In this document: piece after piece, positions 7,106-14,403 of the stretch
How positions within the stretch are numbered: position 1 is the first letter of the stretch
How the letters are laid out: the number at the start of each line of letters is the position of its first letter
Assembly: GCA_038229915.1 (NCBI GenBank)
Contig: JBBRNY010000057.1
Span: 1-14,898 of the forward strand
Reading direction: 5' to 3'
Length of the DNA: 14,898 nucleotides
DNA from: JAFDZW01 sp038229915
GTDB lineage: Bacteria > Bacteroidota > Ignavibacteria > Palsa-1295
Notes under the pieces: model-generated
Databases searched by the model: none
Told to the model about the DNA's origin: nothing
What the model saw: only the letters and a program-made list of their open reading frames with translations
Translations under genes and position numbers: made by a program

Positions 7106-7531
7106 ATGGCTAAAAAGATCACAGGATATATTAAGCTGCAGATCCCCGGGGGTAAGGCAACGCCTGCTCCGCCGGTTGGTCCCGCTCTTGGACAAAAGGG
7201 CGTGAACATTATGGAGTTCTGCAAGCAGTTTAACGCAAAGACGGCAAAGGCTGATGGAATGATCACACCCGTCGTTATCACCGTGTACTCGGATAAGAGT
7301 TTCACCTTCGTCACGAAGACACCTCCGGCAGCAGTATTGCTGTTGAAGGCAGCGAAGCTCGAAAAAGGTTCGAAAGAGTCGAACCGTTCAAAAGTCGGCA
7401 AAGTCACCTCTGCGCAAGTAAAGGAAATCGCCGAATTGAAAATGCCTGACCTCAATGCAGCCTCAGTCGAGACGGCAATGAGTATGGTTGCTGGCACCGC
7501 CCGCTCGATGGGCTTACTTGTGGAGGGATAA
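7106..7531 (+). CDS. rplK: Large ribosomal subunit protein L11
   Basis: A 141-residue protein of standard L11 length. The N-terminal domain has IPGGKATPAPPVGPALGQKG and NIMEFCKQFN. The C-terminal rRNA-binding domain has PPAAVLLLKAAKLEKGS and the end MVAGTARSMGLLVEG. L11 binds the GTPase-associated region of 23S rRNA with the L10-L12 stalk and takes part in factor-dependent GTP hydrolysis and the stringent response. The ATG at 7106 has no Shine-Dalgarno sequence but is preceded by an L1-type leader. The stop is 4 bases before rplA, so the two are translationally linked. Unusually, secE/nusG do not lie upstream. Confidence 0.98.
   Translation: MAKKITGYIKLQIPGGKATPAPPVGPALGQKGVNIMEFCKQFNAKTAKADGMITPVVITVYSDKSFTFVTKTPPAAVLLLKAAKLEKGSKESNRSKVGKVTSAQVKEIAELKMPDLNAASVETAMSMVAGTARSMGLLVEG
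7522..7526 (+). promoter_or_regulatory. Ribosome binding site of rplA inside rplK
   Basis: GGAGG lies within the last codons of rplK, 9 bases before the ATG at 7536. It fixes the rplA start there rather than at the in-frame ATG at 7488, which would overlap rplK and add 16 non-conserved residues. Confidence 0.75.
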
Positions 7532-7535
7532 GGCA

Positions 7536-8237
7536 ATGGCTCAACACGGAAAACGTTATCTCAGTTTAAAGAAGAAGGTCGATAGCCCAAAGGCGCTTCC
7601 GATCTTAGAAGCAGTAAAGCAAGTGAAAACACTCGCGACTGCAAAGTTTGATGAATCGATCGACATCGCAATGAATCTCGGTATCGACCCACGCAAAGCC
7701 GATCAGGCTATTCGTGGTACGGTTGCCTTGCCTCATGGTATCGGTAAGAAGGTTCACGTAACAGTTGTTACAAAGAATCAAGAAGCCGCTGCCAAAGAAG
7801 CCGGTGCTGATGAATATGGTTTCGAGACGATCCTTGAGAAGATCAAGGGCGGCTGGACAGCTACCGACGTGATCGTTGCAACACCTGAAGTAATGGCAGA
7901 GCTTGGTAAGCTCGGTCGTGTGCTCGGACCTCGTGGTTTGATGCCGAATCCGAAATCGGGTACGGTTACCAACGACGTTGCAACCGCAGTCAAAGAAGTG
8001 AAAGCCGGTAAGATCGAATTCAGAGTCGATAAAGCTGGCAATGTTCACTCGTCGGTCGGCAAAGCGTCGTTCGATGCTGCGAAGTTGACCGATAACATCA
8101 ATATGTTTATCAATACGATCCTCCGCGCGAAGCCATCTTCGTCGAAGGGTGTGTATGTGAAGGGCGTTGCGATCTCAAGCACGATGGGACCAAGCGTCCG
8201 TATCGATGCGAGCGAAGCGATCAAAGCTCACTCTTAA
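7536..8237 (+). CDS. rplA: Large ribosomal subunit protein L1
   Basis: A 233-residue protein from the ATG at 7536, the usual L1 length. Conserved stretches include MNLGIDPRKADQAIRGTVALP and LGKLGRVLGPRGLMPNPKSG, and the C-terminal KGVYVKGVAISSTMGPSVRID. L1 binds 23S rRNA at the mobile L1 stalk by the E site and assists tRNA release; it is also the autogenous repressor of the L11 operon. The gene lies 4 bases after rplK and is followed by a strong terminator, so the operon holds only these two genes. rplJ and rplL, which usually follow, are absent here. Confidence 0.98.
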   Translation: MAQHGKRYLSLKKKVDSPKALPILEAVKQVKTLATAKFDESIDIAMNLGIDPRKADQAIRGTVALPHGIGKKVHVTVVTKNQEAAAKEAGADEYGFETILEKIKGGWTATDVIVATPEVMAELGKLGRVLGPRGLMPNPKSGTVTNDVATAVKEVKAGKIEFRVDKAGNVHSSVGKASFDAAKLTDNINMFINTILRAKPSSSKGVYVKGVAISSTMGPSVRIDASEAIKAHS

Positions 8238-8264
8238 GACAAGACGAACGTCATGTTTTTTCAG

Positions 8265-8296
8265 AGCCGGGCTTGTCTATCAAGTCCGGCTTTTTT
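8265..8296 (+). terminator. Intrinsic terminator of rplK-rplA
   Basis: An 11-bp stem with one G-U pair, AGCCGGGCTTG (8265-8275) with CAAGTCCGGCT (8281-8291), closes a 5-nt loop and is followed by six T. It lies 27 bases past the rplA stop. The minus strand lacks a T-run here, so it does not serve the convergent gene. Confidence 0.92.
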
Positions 8297-8307
8297 ATGC
8301 AGTACTG

Positions 8308-9594
8308 TTAATGTTCTTTGACAATATTTGAATCAACGCTACGATATGTAAAGAGACCCGTATTAAATATGGGTACCGAAGCATTTGTTTTTATAGCCTC
8401 GTACTGTGAGAAATGTAGAAAAGGACTTACACCTTCCTTTTGAGCAACAACAGAGTCTTCAACTACTGTTGGAATATGATTGCTTGTGATCATCGTATTG
8501 AAGACGTAGGAATTATAGAAGTTGTAGCTCAATGATACTGCTGTGACAAAGATCATTGCGTAGGTTGCGACACGAAATGCTGTTCGCTTACTAATAAAAG
8601 GTGAGCAATATGCCAACGAACAAATGATGATCGGTATGACGAATCGCTCTGCTCCGAAGTTTAATCCGCCCAAGCTGTATGGCATCAGCATCAGTGGTAT
8701 CACAAACAGGATCAATGATAATGCTCGATGATCTATCCGGCGAGTTTTTATGATGAGATATATTGCAGCGATCACTGATAGTAATACAATGGCAATGGTG
8801 AGTTCATCGATGACTTTAAGATACATCGGAAGCATCACCACTTCTTTAAAGCGATGAAACGGAACGATGATGCTGAAATTCGTCGGACGTGAGAGCAACA
8901 GGGATGTTTGGTTTTTAATAAATGATTCTATGACATAAGGCGGTGGAGTTCGGGATGTGTAGTACTGAATAAATACGATCATTGTCGGGATAATACCGAT
9001 CGCTGCATTAATGAGTAGTTTATATTTCTTTTCGGAAATACAATAGCTTAACAGAAGCAGCCCAAATATGAAAACAGCAAACAAGTGGGAGAGATAGCAT
9101 AGGAAGAAGAACAGGATTAATAATATGATCGAGGTTGCTCGGGAATAATCACGTTTCGTAAAAAAATGAAACCCGTAAAAGCAAAGCCCGAGCCCAAAGA
9201 GGAAATTCAATGCTCCCATAAAGAAGAACACATTAAAGACTAAATAAAAGGAGCAATACGCCGCGAATATTTTGGGCAAGACACTAAAACGGTTGAGGTA
9301 GAGATTAAACGAATAGTATAATAGCAGAAGCGTTGTAAGAGCAAATATTTTTCCGGCGATCTCAATAGGTACAATTGTGGTAATTGCTCCGATAAATAAA
9401 GTGCTAATAGCATTCGGCGGCAAGAAGCCTTGCAATGAGTAGAAATTGTTGAAGGTATCGGGATGAAACACGAGTTGATTAAATAACAACCCTTGATGGA
9501 GCCAGTCAGGATAGTCTTGAATTGGTAAATAGGGAAAGAGAAAAACAAACAACAGGAAACCAAGAATCGGAAGAACGTGGATGGATAGCTTCAT
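8308..9594 (-). CDS. Polytopic membrane protein, GT-C glycosyltransferase-like
   Basis: Taken from the ATG at 9594 it has 428 residues; a TTG at 9621 in the same frame would add nine residues (MQTIHPKPS) without clear support. The protein is very hydrophobic, with about eleven or twelve probable membrane segments from residue 5 to about 370 and a short polar C-terminal tail. After the first segment comes QDYPDW (26-31), placed like the acidic first-loop motif of GT-C enzymes, which use polyprenyl-phosphate sugars. That family resemblance is tentative; an unrelated membrane protein remains possible. It diverges from aspS with about 107 bases between starts and has no glycan-synthesis neighbours. 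No terminator was seen directly after its stop. Confidence 0.8.
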   Translation of the reverse strand: MKLSIHVLPILGFLLFVFLFPYLPIQDYPDWLHQGLLFNQLVFHPDTFNNFYSLQGFLPPNAISTLFIGAITTIVPIEIAGKIFALTTLLLLYYSFNLYLNRFSVLPKIFAAYCSFYLVFNVFFFMGALNFLFGLGLCFYGFHFFTKRDYSRATSIILLILFFFLCYLSHLFAVFIFGLLLLSYCISEKKYKLLINAAIGIIPTMIVFIQYYTSRTPPPYVIESFIKNQTSLLLSRPTNFSIIVPFHRFKEVVMLPMYLKVIDELTIAIVLLSVIAAIYLIIKTRRIDHRALSLILFVIPLMLMPYSLGGLNFGAERFVIPIIICSLAYCSPFISKRTAFRVATYAMIFVTAVSLSYNFYNSYVFNTMITSNHIPTVVEDSVVAQKEGVSPFLHFSQYEAIKTNASVPIFNTGLFTYRSVDSNIVKEH

Positions 9595-9653
9595 AGATGG
9601 TTTTGGGTGTATTGTCTGCAATACTAACCGAAATTGTTTTTATGGAGTGCCTC

Positions 9654-9659
9654 TATAAT
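9654..9659 (+). promoter_or_regulatory. Candidate -10 element of aspS
   Basis: A perfect TATAAT is found 42 bases before the aspS ATG. The -35 region is weak: TTGTTT (9634-9639) is only 14 bases away. The position inside the upstream in-frame extension argues for translation starting at 9702. Confidence 0.4.
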
Positions 9660-9701
9660 ATTTTACGTTACGATAAGTCAAATTTATTCAAAAATAACAG
9701 T

Positions 9702-11474
9702 ATGAGTATCCCACATCGCACCCATTACGCAGGAGAGTTACGAACAGAGCAAATCGGCAAGACCGTAGTTGTGAACGGCTGGATCGACTCTCATCGTGAT
9801 CTGGGGTCGTTGCTATTCTTCGACGTTCGCGATCGTGTAGGAAAGGTGCAATGCATCATTGAGCCGACTGATGCGACGATGTACCTCTATGAAGAGGGTA
9901 AGAAGTTGCGTTCTGAATTTGTGGTGAGCATAGAAGGCACGCTTCGCAAGCGGTCAAACCCAAATAATAAAATACCAACAGGTGAGATCGAGATCGTCGT
10001 GACCTCGATCGTTGTCTTGAATGAATCTGATGTTCCGCCGTTCGTGATTGAAGAAGAAGTCCGTGCTAACGAGGACTTACGATTGAAGTATCGCTATCTC
10101 GATCTTCGTCGTCCGAGCTTGCAAAAGAATTTGATGATGCGTCATCGTATCACAAAATCTATTCGCGATCATTTTGATTCGCGTGGATTTATTGAGATCG
10201 AAACACCAATGCTGATGAAGGCAACACCCGAAGGAGCGCGCGACTTCTTGGTGCCGAGCCGTTTGCATCCAGGAGAGTTTTATGCCTTGCCACAATCACC
10301 TCAGATCTATAAACAGATACTGATGGTGGCTGGACTAGATAAATATTTTCAGATCGTCAAATGTTTTCGTGATGAAGATTTGCGCGCTGATCGTCAGCCA
10401 GAGTTCACTCAGCTCGACGTCGAGATGAGCTCTCCTGATGAAGAGATGATCTATGACGTGATGGAAAATTGCTTGCGTAAAGTTTGGACCGATGTTGGTC
10501 TCGAGCTTCCGGCATTTCCGCGTTATACTTATAAGGATGTGATGGAGCGCTTTGGCTCGGATAAGCCCGATCTTCGTTATGAACTTGAGATCACTACCCT
10601 GACAGAAACACTCCGCGACAAAACAGAATTTAAAGTCTTCAATGATGTCTTGCAAAAGAAGCAAGGCAGGATCGCGGCTGTAGTAGTGCCGAGTGGTGCA
10701 ACGTGGAGTCGCAAGCAAATAGACGAACTGACCGAAGTTGCAAAAACTTACGGAGCAGGCGGTCTCGTATGGGTGAAGAAAACAGCAGAGGGTATTGATT
10801 CGAGTGCGAAGAAATTCTTAACCCCTGAACTGCATACTGCAATTGCTGATACTTGCAAAATGAACATTGGTGATATGGCGCTCATCGCTTGCCATGAAAA
10901 ATGGAGCCGTGCTTGTACGATTCTTGGTGCACTGCGAATTGAGATCGCGAAACGATTAGAACTCACTAAAAATAAAGCGAATGTATTCGCTCCGCTGTGG
11001 GTGCTCAATTTCCCGATGTTCGAGCTTGATGAAGAAAGCGGTAATTACAATGCGATGCATCATCCATTTACTTCGCCCGTCGTTGAAGATTGGAATGCTC
11101 GTACCGATGATCTGGCTGCAATTCGTGCACGCGCTTATGATATCGTTGTCAATGGTTATGAGCTTGGTTCAGGTTCGATAAGAATTCATAACCGTACATT
11201 GCAAACCGAAGTCTTCGATATGCTTGGTCTTTCGAAAGAGGAGCAAGAAAAGAAATTCGGGTTTATGCTCGATGCCTTCCGTTTCGGCGCACCACCGCAT
11301 GGTGGTATGGCACTTGGCATTGATCGTATCGCAATGATCTGTGCCGGCACCGATAACATTCGCGACGTGATCGCTTTCCCAAAAACAACCTCAATGCAAG
11401 GCCTTATGGAAGAATGTCCTTCGACGATCGACCCAAAGCAGCTTGCAGAGTTGAAGATCGTTATTGGTAAATAA
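9702..11474 (+). CDS. aspS: Aspartate-tRNA ligase
   Basis: A class IIb synthetase of 590 residues. It couples aspartate and ATP to charge tRNA-Asp in the cytoplasm. The N-terminal OB fold binds the anticodon (VVVNGWIDSHRDLGSL, residues 22-37). The catalytic core has motif 1 around IEIETPMLMKATPEGARDFL (165-183), motif 2 FRDEDLRADRQPEFTQLD (222-239) and motif 3 GMALGIDRIAM (535-545). The bacterial GAD insertion lies at about 285-420. An in-frame ATG at 9597 would add 35 residues unlike any AspRS and reach over the promoter region, so the ATG at 9702 is preferred. Leu34 occupies the position where non-discriminating bacterial AspRS enzymes carry His (P. aeruginosa His31), suggesting a tRNA-Asp-specific enzyme. 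A methyltransferase gene follows after 23 bases. Confidence 0.97.
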   Translation: MSIPHRTHYAGELRTEQIGKTVVVNGWIDSHRDLGSLLFFDVRDRVGKVQCIIEPTDATMYLYEEGKKLRSEFVVSIEGTLRKRSNPNNKIPTGEIEIVVTSIVVLNESDVPPFVIEEEVRANEDLRLKYRYLDLRRPSLQKNLMMRHRITKSIRDHFDSRGFIEIETPMLMKATPEGARDFLVPSRLHPGEFYALPQSPQIYKQILMVAGLDKYFQIVKCFRDEDLRADRQPEFTQLDVEMSSPDEEMIYDVMENCLRKVWTDVGLELPAFPRYTYKDVMERFGSDKPDLRYELEITTLTETLRDKTEFKVFNDVLQKKQGRIAAVVVPSGATWSRKQIDELTEVAKTYGAGGLVWVKKTAEGIDSSAKKFLTPELHTAIADTCKMNIGDMALIACHEKWSRACTILGALRIEIAKRLELTKNKANVFAPLWVLNFPMFELDEESGNYNAMHHPFTSPVVEDWNARTDDLAAIRARAYDIVVNGYELGSGSIRIHNRTLQTEVFDMLGLSKEEQEKKFGFMLDAFRFGAPPHGGMALGIDRIAMICAGTDNIRDVIAFPKTTSMQGLMEECPSTIDPKQLAELKIVIGK

Positions 11475-11497
11475 TATTTGCTTATTACTGAAGCTCC

Positions 11498-12301
11498 GTG
11501 GAATATATCATTCATAACAATATTTCTGCGGAGCAGCGAGCCCCGTTTGTTGATCTTCGGAACTCCAAACAAAAAGGTTTTTTCGTTGCCGAAACCGATA
11601 AGATCATCTCGTCGCTTCTCGCATCGAATCTTGAAATAGCATCACTCTATATAACTTCAGAGTTCTTCAAGAACAAACACGCCGAGATCAAAGCCCACCA
11701 TCAAGTGCGAGAATGTGATATATTGATCGCAGAAAAAGCTGAGATGGAGCAGGTCGTAGGCTATCCGTTGCATCAAGGCATTATGGCATCGGTCAAAATT
11801 CCTGAGCAAATGTCAATCGAAGAGCTTATCGCTCGCACAACAGAGCCTCATCTTTTTGTGGTGCTCGAAGAAATAGCTGATGCCGAGAATATGGGTTCGA
11901 TCATCAGGACTGCGGCAGGACTTGGTGCTCAAGGGATAATAATTGGCAGTCGGTCGATCAATCCCTGGATCCGTCGCTCGGTTCGTGTTTCGATGGGTAC
12001 GATATTTGATATTCCGATAATCATTACTGATGATCTCAACTCATCACTGAACATTCTCAAAAAGAATGAGATAAGAACCTTCGCTACCCATATTAGTGGT
12101 CTATCGGAGACACTTTGGGATGTTAATTTTAGGTCAAATTGTGCCTTGCTGTTCGGCTCGGAAGGGCATGGATTAACCGAAGAATTGATAGGTCAATGCG
12201 AAGCATTAGTACAGATCCCAATGTCGGGTGTAGTTGATTCGCTTAATGTCTCAATGGCTGTTGGGCTTTGCCTGTATGAAGTGAATCGACAGCGGAGGTA
12301 G
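11498..12301 (+). CDS. SpoU/TrmH-family RNA 2'-O-methyltransferase
   Basis: A 267-residue SPOUT methyltransferase starting with GTG. The N-terminal part (about 1-100) resembles the substrate-binding domain of the family (KQKGFFVAETDKIISSL). The C-terminal knotted domain shows motif 1 NMGSIIRTAAGLG (131-143) with the key Asn and Arg, motif 2 LLFGSEGHGL (217-226) and motif 3 IPMSGVVDSLNVSMA (240-254). Enzymes of this family methylate a ribose 2'-OH in rRNA or tRNA using S-adenosylmethionine. The exact target cannot be told from the sequence: RlmB-, TrmH- and TsnR-like members share these motifs. It starts 23 bases after aspS without a visible ribosome binding site and is probably co-transcribed with it. 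Confidence 0.92.
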   Translation: MEYIIHNNISAEQRAPFVDLRNSKQKGFFVAETDKIISSLLASNLEIASLYITSEFFKNKHAEIKAHHQVRECDILIAEKAEMEQVVGYPLHQGIMASVKIPEQMSIEELIARTTEPHLFVVLEEIADAENMGSIIRTAAGLGAQGIIIGSRSINPWIRRSVRVSMGTIFDIPIIITDDLNSSLNILKKNEIRTFATHISGLSETLWDVNFRSNCALLFGSEGHGLTEELIGQCEALVQIPMSGVVDSLNVSMAVGLCLYEVNRQRR

Positions 12302-12308
12302 GATCGTT

Positions 12309-12335
12309 TTATGAAAAACATTTCATAATTCTTTA
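12309..12335 (+). terminator. Weak terminator-like hairpin after the methyltransferase gene
   Basis: TTATGAAA (12309-12316) and TTTCATAA (12321-12328) form a perfect 8-bp stem with loop AACA, followed by TTCTTT. The stem is AT-rich and would be unstable, so termination is uncertain, but it is well placed 7 bases after the stop. Confidence 0.4.
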
Positions 12336-12378
12336 TGTCACAGACTTTACTTTCCATGTGTCATTATAGCAATTAACG

Positions 12379-12386
12379 TATCTTTG
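12379..12386 (+). promoter_or_regulatory. Bacteroidota-type -7 element before the small exported protein
   Basis: TATCTTTG matches TAnnTTTG exactly and lies 31 bases before the ATG at 12418. The -33 region has only a partial match (TGTG at 12357-12360, 18 bases upstream). Together with the SET gene promoter it supports use of this promoter class. Confidence 0.45.
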
Positions 12387-12417
12387 TACTTACATCTCTT
12401 TACATTAAAAACACATC

Positions 12418-12864
12418 ATGAAAAATCTAATATCCACCACCACTCGCCGAATGCTTTTTACATTGGCTGCGCTGATGTTCGTTTCTACTATTGCGAGTGC
12501 TGTAGGTGAAAGTGTTGACATTAAAATTGAGAGTGGCGCAAGAGTAAGTCATTCTAAAACTGATTCGAAAGGCAAATTTGCTACAAAAATATTGGAAGCC
12601 GGAACGTACAAAGTTGATTGCGCAGCAATTGTGCGTCAGGTGAATAGTAACTCAACGAAAGCTCCGCTTAAAATATTTATTACCATCAATCTTGCACCCG
12701 GCAACAGAATGACTGTTAACGGTAGGCCTATTGATTCCGGCAAGCCAATAGCCCTTATGCCCGATACCACGATCGAGATCGCATTACTTAAAGCAGGCAC
12801 GATCAGCGGATGGTCCAATGTTGGTGGTCCTCCCGAGACCACCGGTGATGGACTAAAGTTCTGA
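12418..12864 (+). CDS. Small exported protein of unknown function
   Basis: A 148-residue protein with a clear signal peptide (basic start, hydrophobic core at about 12-24, cleavage near ASA-VG). The mature part of about 120 residues is beta-rich, with one cysteine (VDCAAIV), a run SNSTKAPLKIFITINLAPG and an end rich in Gly and Pro. I recognise no family. A PDTTIEIALLKAGTISGW stretch near the C-terminus resembles the tail of the broken gene that follows (12910-13178), so the two may be old duplicates. A TAnnTTTG promoter element precedes it. There is no clear Shine-Dalgarno sequence. Export is likely; the final compartment is not known. Confidence 0.75.
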   Translation: MKNLISTTTRRMLFTLAALMFVSTIASAVGESVDIKIESGARVSHSKTDSKGKFATKILEAGTYKVDCAAIVRQVNSNSTKAPLKIFITINLAPGNRMTVNGRPIDSGKPIALMPDTTIEIALLKAGTISGWSNVGGPPETTGDGLKF

Positions 12865-12909
12865 ACTCCTTATAATGAAACAGCAAAGAATATCTGCACT
12901 CACGTCCCC

Positions 12910-13178
12910 ATGAAAAAAAATCTTTCTGTTTTCTTTATCGTCGTTCTTTTTGCAAAAGTTGTTTATGCGGAAGACATGAATATCTATTCATAAACATCTT
13001 GTCGCAGGCCTTCACCAAGGTTCGTTATACCGGAACTGTTTTTAACTACTTTTTTTAAAACGCATCTCATCTATATATAGACGTAAGCGGTGATACGACT
13101 TGTGAGATCATCATTCGTGGTAAGACCGGGAAGATCAGCGGCTTGCTTAGCGAGGATAGGCCGGATACATCAAAGTAA
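12910..13178 (+). pseudogene. Broken gene for a small exported protein
   Basis: The ATG at 12910 begins a clear signal peptide (MKKNLSVFFIVVLFAKVVYA) that stops at 12991-12993 after 27 residues. A frameshift near 12988 reaches a second frame reading INILSQAFTKVRYTGTVFNY. That frame is cut by an in-frame TAA at 13056-13058, next to a run of seven T, and then continues to a TAA at 13176-13178 with DTTCEIIIRGKTGKISG. This tail resembles the tail of the intact gene at 12418 (DTTIEIALLKAGTISG). One frameshift and one stop therefore separate it from an open frame of about 88 codons. Alternatives are a functional 27-residue peptide, or assembly errors at homopolymers. Confidence 0.55.
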
Positions 13179-13203
13179 TATTTTAAAAACAATGATTTAT
13201 TCC

Positions 13204-13228
13204 AAAACGCCGCACATTGCGGCGTTTT
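13204..13228. terminator. Bidirectional terminator-like hairpin before rplM
   Basis: A perfect 11-bp stem, AAAACGCCGCA (13204-13214) with TGCGGCGTTTT (13218-13228), has a 3-nt loop and four T within the stem on either strand. It lies 26 bases after the broken gene and insulates the ribosomal operon. Confidence 0.7.
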
Positions 13229-13251
13229 GCTTATTCAGCTCCGGTCAATGC

Positions 13252-13349
13252 TAATATGGCATTTTTTCGGAACTTTCCGAGCTAAAAACCGCTTTTAACC
13301 CCGCTACAAATTTCGCCTTTTTAGGGCGTATTCTCATTTTATTTGGAGA
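13252..13349 (+). promoter_or_regulatory. rplM promoter and leader region
   Basis: TAATAT (13252-13257) is a possible -10 element with a poor -35. The leader after it contains a hairpin TCGGA-ACTT-TCCGA at about 13267-13280 and a second, CGCC (13314-13317) with GGCG (13325-13328), just upstream of GGAGA (13345-13349), the ribosome binding site 7 bases before the GTG start. Control of rplM-rpsI through this leader is an inference. Confidence 0.35.
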
Positions 13350-13356
13350 TTGACAC

Positions 13357-13815
13357 GTGTCGAAGCAGAAAAATACATATTCGATCCGCACATATTCGGC
13401 TAAAGAAGGCGAAATCAAGCGTGATTGGTACATCGTTGATGCCGATGGGCAGACGGTCGGTCGCCTCGCAACTCGCGTTGCCAGCGTCCTTCGTGGAAAG
13501 CATAAAGTATCCTTCACCCCGAACGCCGATACCGGCGATTTCGTGATCGTCGTGAATGCCGGAAAGATCAAAATGACCGGTAAGCGCGAAGACCAGAAAG
13601 AATATTTCCATAATACTCTTTACCCGGGTGGTGCTCGCTTCGCAAAGTTCAAAGACTTGCGTACTAATCATCCTGATCGCATTATCGAAAGTGCTGTCAA
13701 AGGTATGCTTCCGAAGAACACGCTCGGTCGTAGTATCGGTATGAAGCTGAAGGTCTATGCCGGTGCAGAGCATCCGCATGAAGCACAGCAACCAAAAGTC
13801 ATGGTACTCGGATAA
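13357..13815 (+). CDS. rplM: Large ribosomal subunit protein L13
   Basis: A 152-residue L13. It shows the conserved DWYIVDADGQTVGRLAT at the start of the fold, GDFVIVVNAGKIKMTGKR, and the diagnostic KGMLPKNTLGRSIGMKLKVY with AGAEHPHEAQQP at the end. L13 is an early-assembly protein of the large subunit that binds 23S rRNA. Translation starts at GTG (13357), supported by GGAGA 7 bases upstream. rpsI follows after 21 bases, the usual L13-S9 operon order. Confidence 0.97.
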   Translation: MSKQKNTYSIRTYSAKEGEIKRDWYIVDADGQTVGRLATRVASVLRGKHKVSFTPNADTGDFVIVVNAGKIKMTGKREDQKEYFHNTLYPGGARFAKFKDLRTNHPDRIIESAVKGMLPKNTLGRSIGMKLKVYAGAEHPHEAQQPKVMVLG

Positions 13816-13836
13816 TCAATTTTAATACATTTTACG

Positions 13837-14244
13837 ATGGCAAAGCATCAAGTATCAATCAACGTCGGTCGCCGCAAAAATGCGGTAGCACGTGTGTTCT
13901 TAACTCCGCTCGCCGATGGCAAGCCGGTCAAGATCGTTGTTAATGGCAAAGAATTTGAGAAGTATTTTGCGAATGAAATTCATCGCGAAGACGTGATTCG
14001 TCCGATGAAGACAGCCGGTGTGTATGGCACATACAGTGTCACAGCCAATGTCAATGGCGGCGGTACCAGCGGTCAAGCCGGTGCAGTTCGTCTCGGCATC
14101 GCTCGTTCGCTCGTCGAGATCAGCGAAGAATATCGCTCAGCACTCCGTAAGGACGGCTTGATGACTCGTGATCCTCGTATGGTAGAACGTAAGAAATACG
14201 GACAGCCAAAGGCTCGTCGTAAATTCCAGTTCTCGAAGCGTTAA
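13837..14244 (+). CDS. rpsI: Small ribosomal subunit protein S9
   Basis: A 135-residue S9. It has GRRKNAVARVFL near the N-terminus, YFANEIHREDVIRPM, the Gly-rich NGGGTSGQAGAVRLGIARSL stretch, and the basic tail KYGQPKARRKFQFSKR. The terminal Lys-Arg reaches the P-site tRNA anticodon in the small subunit. It is co-transcribed with rplM, 21 bases downstream, and has no Shine-Dalgarno sequence. Confidence 0.97.
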   Translation: MAKHQVSINVGRRKNAVARVFLTPLADGKPVKIVVNGKEFEKYFANEIHREDVIRPMKTAGVYGTYSVTANVNGGGTSGQAGAVRLGIARSLVEISEEYRSALRKDGLMTRDPRMVERKKYGQPKARRKFQFSKR

Positions 14245-14258
14245 TTTTTTTGTTGGAA

Positions 14259-14287
14259 GATACTGCCGATCATTGGTCGGCAGTATC
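14259..14287 (+). terminator. Strong hairpin after rpsI, without a U-tract
   Basis: GATACTGCCGA (14259-14269) and TCGGCAGTATC (14277-14287) form a perfect 11-bp stem with a 7-nt loop, 14 bases after the rpsI stop. No T-run follows; the T-run lies before it (14245-14251). It may be an attenuator, a processing or 3'-protection element, or part of the rpsB leader. Confidence 0.45.
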
Positions 14288-14312
14288 GGAAGACTTCTGT
14301 TTCAATCACATA

Positions 14313-14380
14313 TACTTTCTTCGTTATTAATTCAAACCGGTTCACTTCAAACAAAGTGTGGTCTGAGTGAGAAGAAAGTA
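14313..14380 (+). promoter_or_regulatory. Candidate structured leader of rpsB
   Basis: TACTTTCTTC (14313-14322) pairs perfectly over 10 bp with GAAGAAAGTA (14371-14380). Inside, CACTT (14343-14347) pairs with AAGTG (14354-14358), flanked by ACC (14336-14338) with GGT (14360-14362). It ends 23 bases before the rpsB ATG. In E. coli S2 represses its own operon through the rpsB leader, so an S2-binding role is possible, but similarity to a known S2 leader was not tested. Confidence 0.5.
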
Positions 14381-14403
14381 GAGAATAACAAACCACACAA
14401 CCT

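Noticed and set aside
7488..7535. 16-residue N-terminal extension of L1 overlapping rplK
   Set aside because: GGAGG at 7522-7526 points to the ATG at 7536 and the extension is not conserved in L1.
7027..7536. Long minus-strand open frame covering rplK
   Set aside because: It mirrors a confidently identified L11 gene and has no known motif; it follows from the codon usage of rplK.
8315..8350. TTGACA followed by an AT-rich stretch as a plus-strand promoter
   Set aside because: It lies within the 3' end of a minus-strand gene, has no good -10 element at the right spacing and no plus-strand gene behind it.
9597..9701. 35-residue N-terminal extension of AspRS
   Set aside because: Not like any AspRS, and it contains the TATAAT element; the ATG at 9702 gives a normal-length enzyme.
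13050..13060. T7-A4 run as a programmed frameshift site
   Set aside because: The gene around it has another frameshift and a stop, and no downstream stimulatory structure was seen; decay or homopolymer error is simpler.
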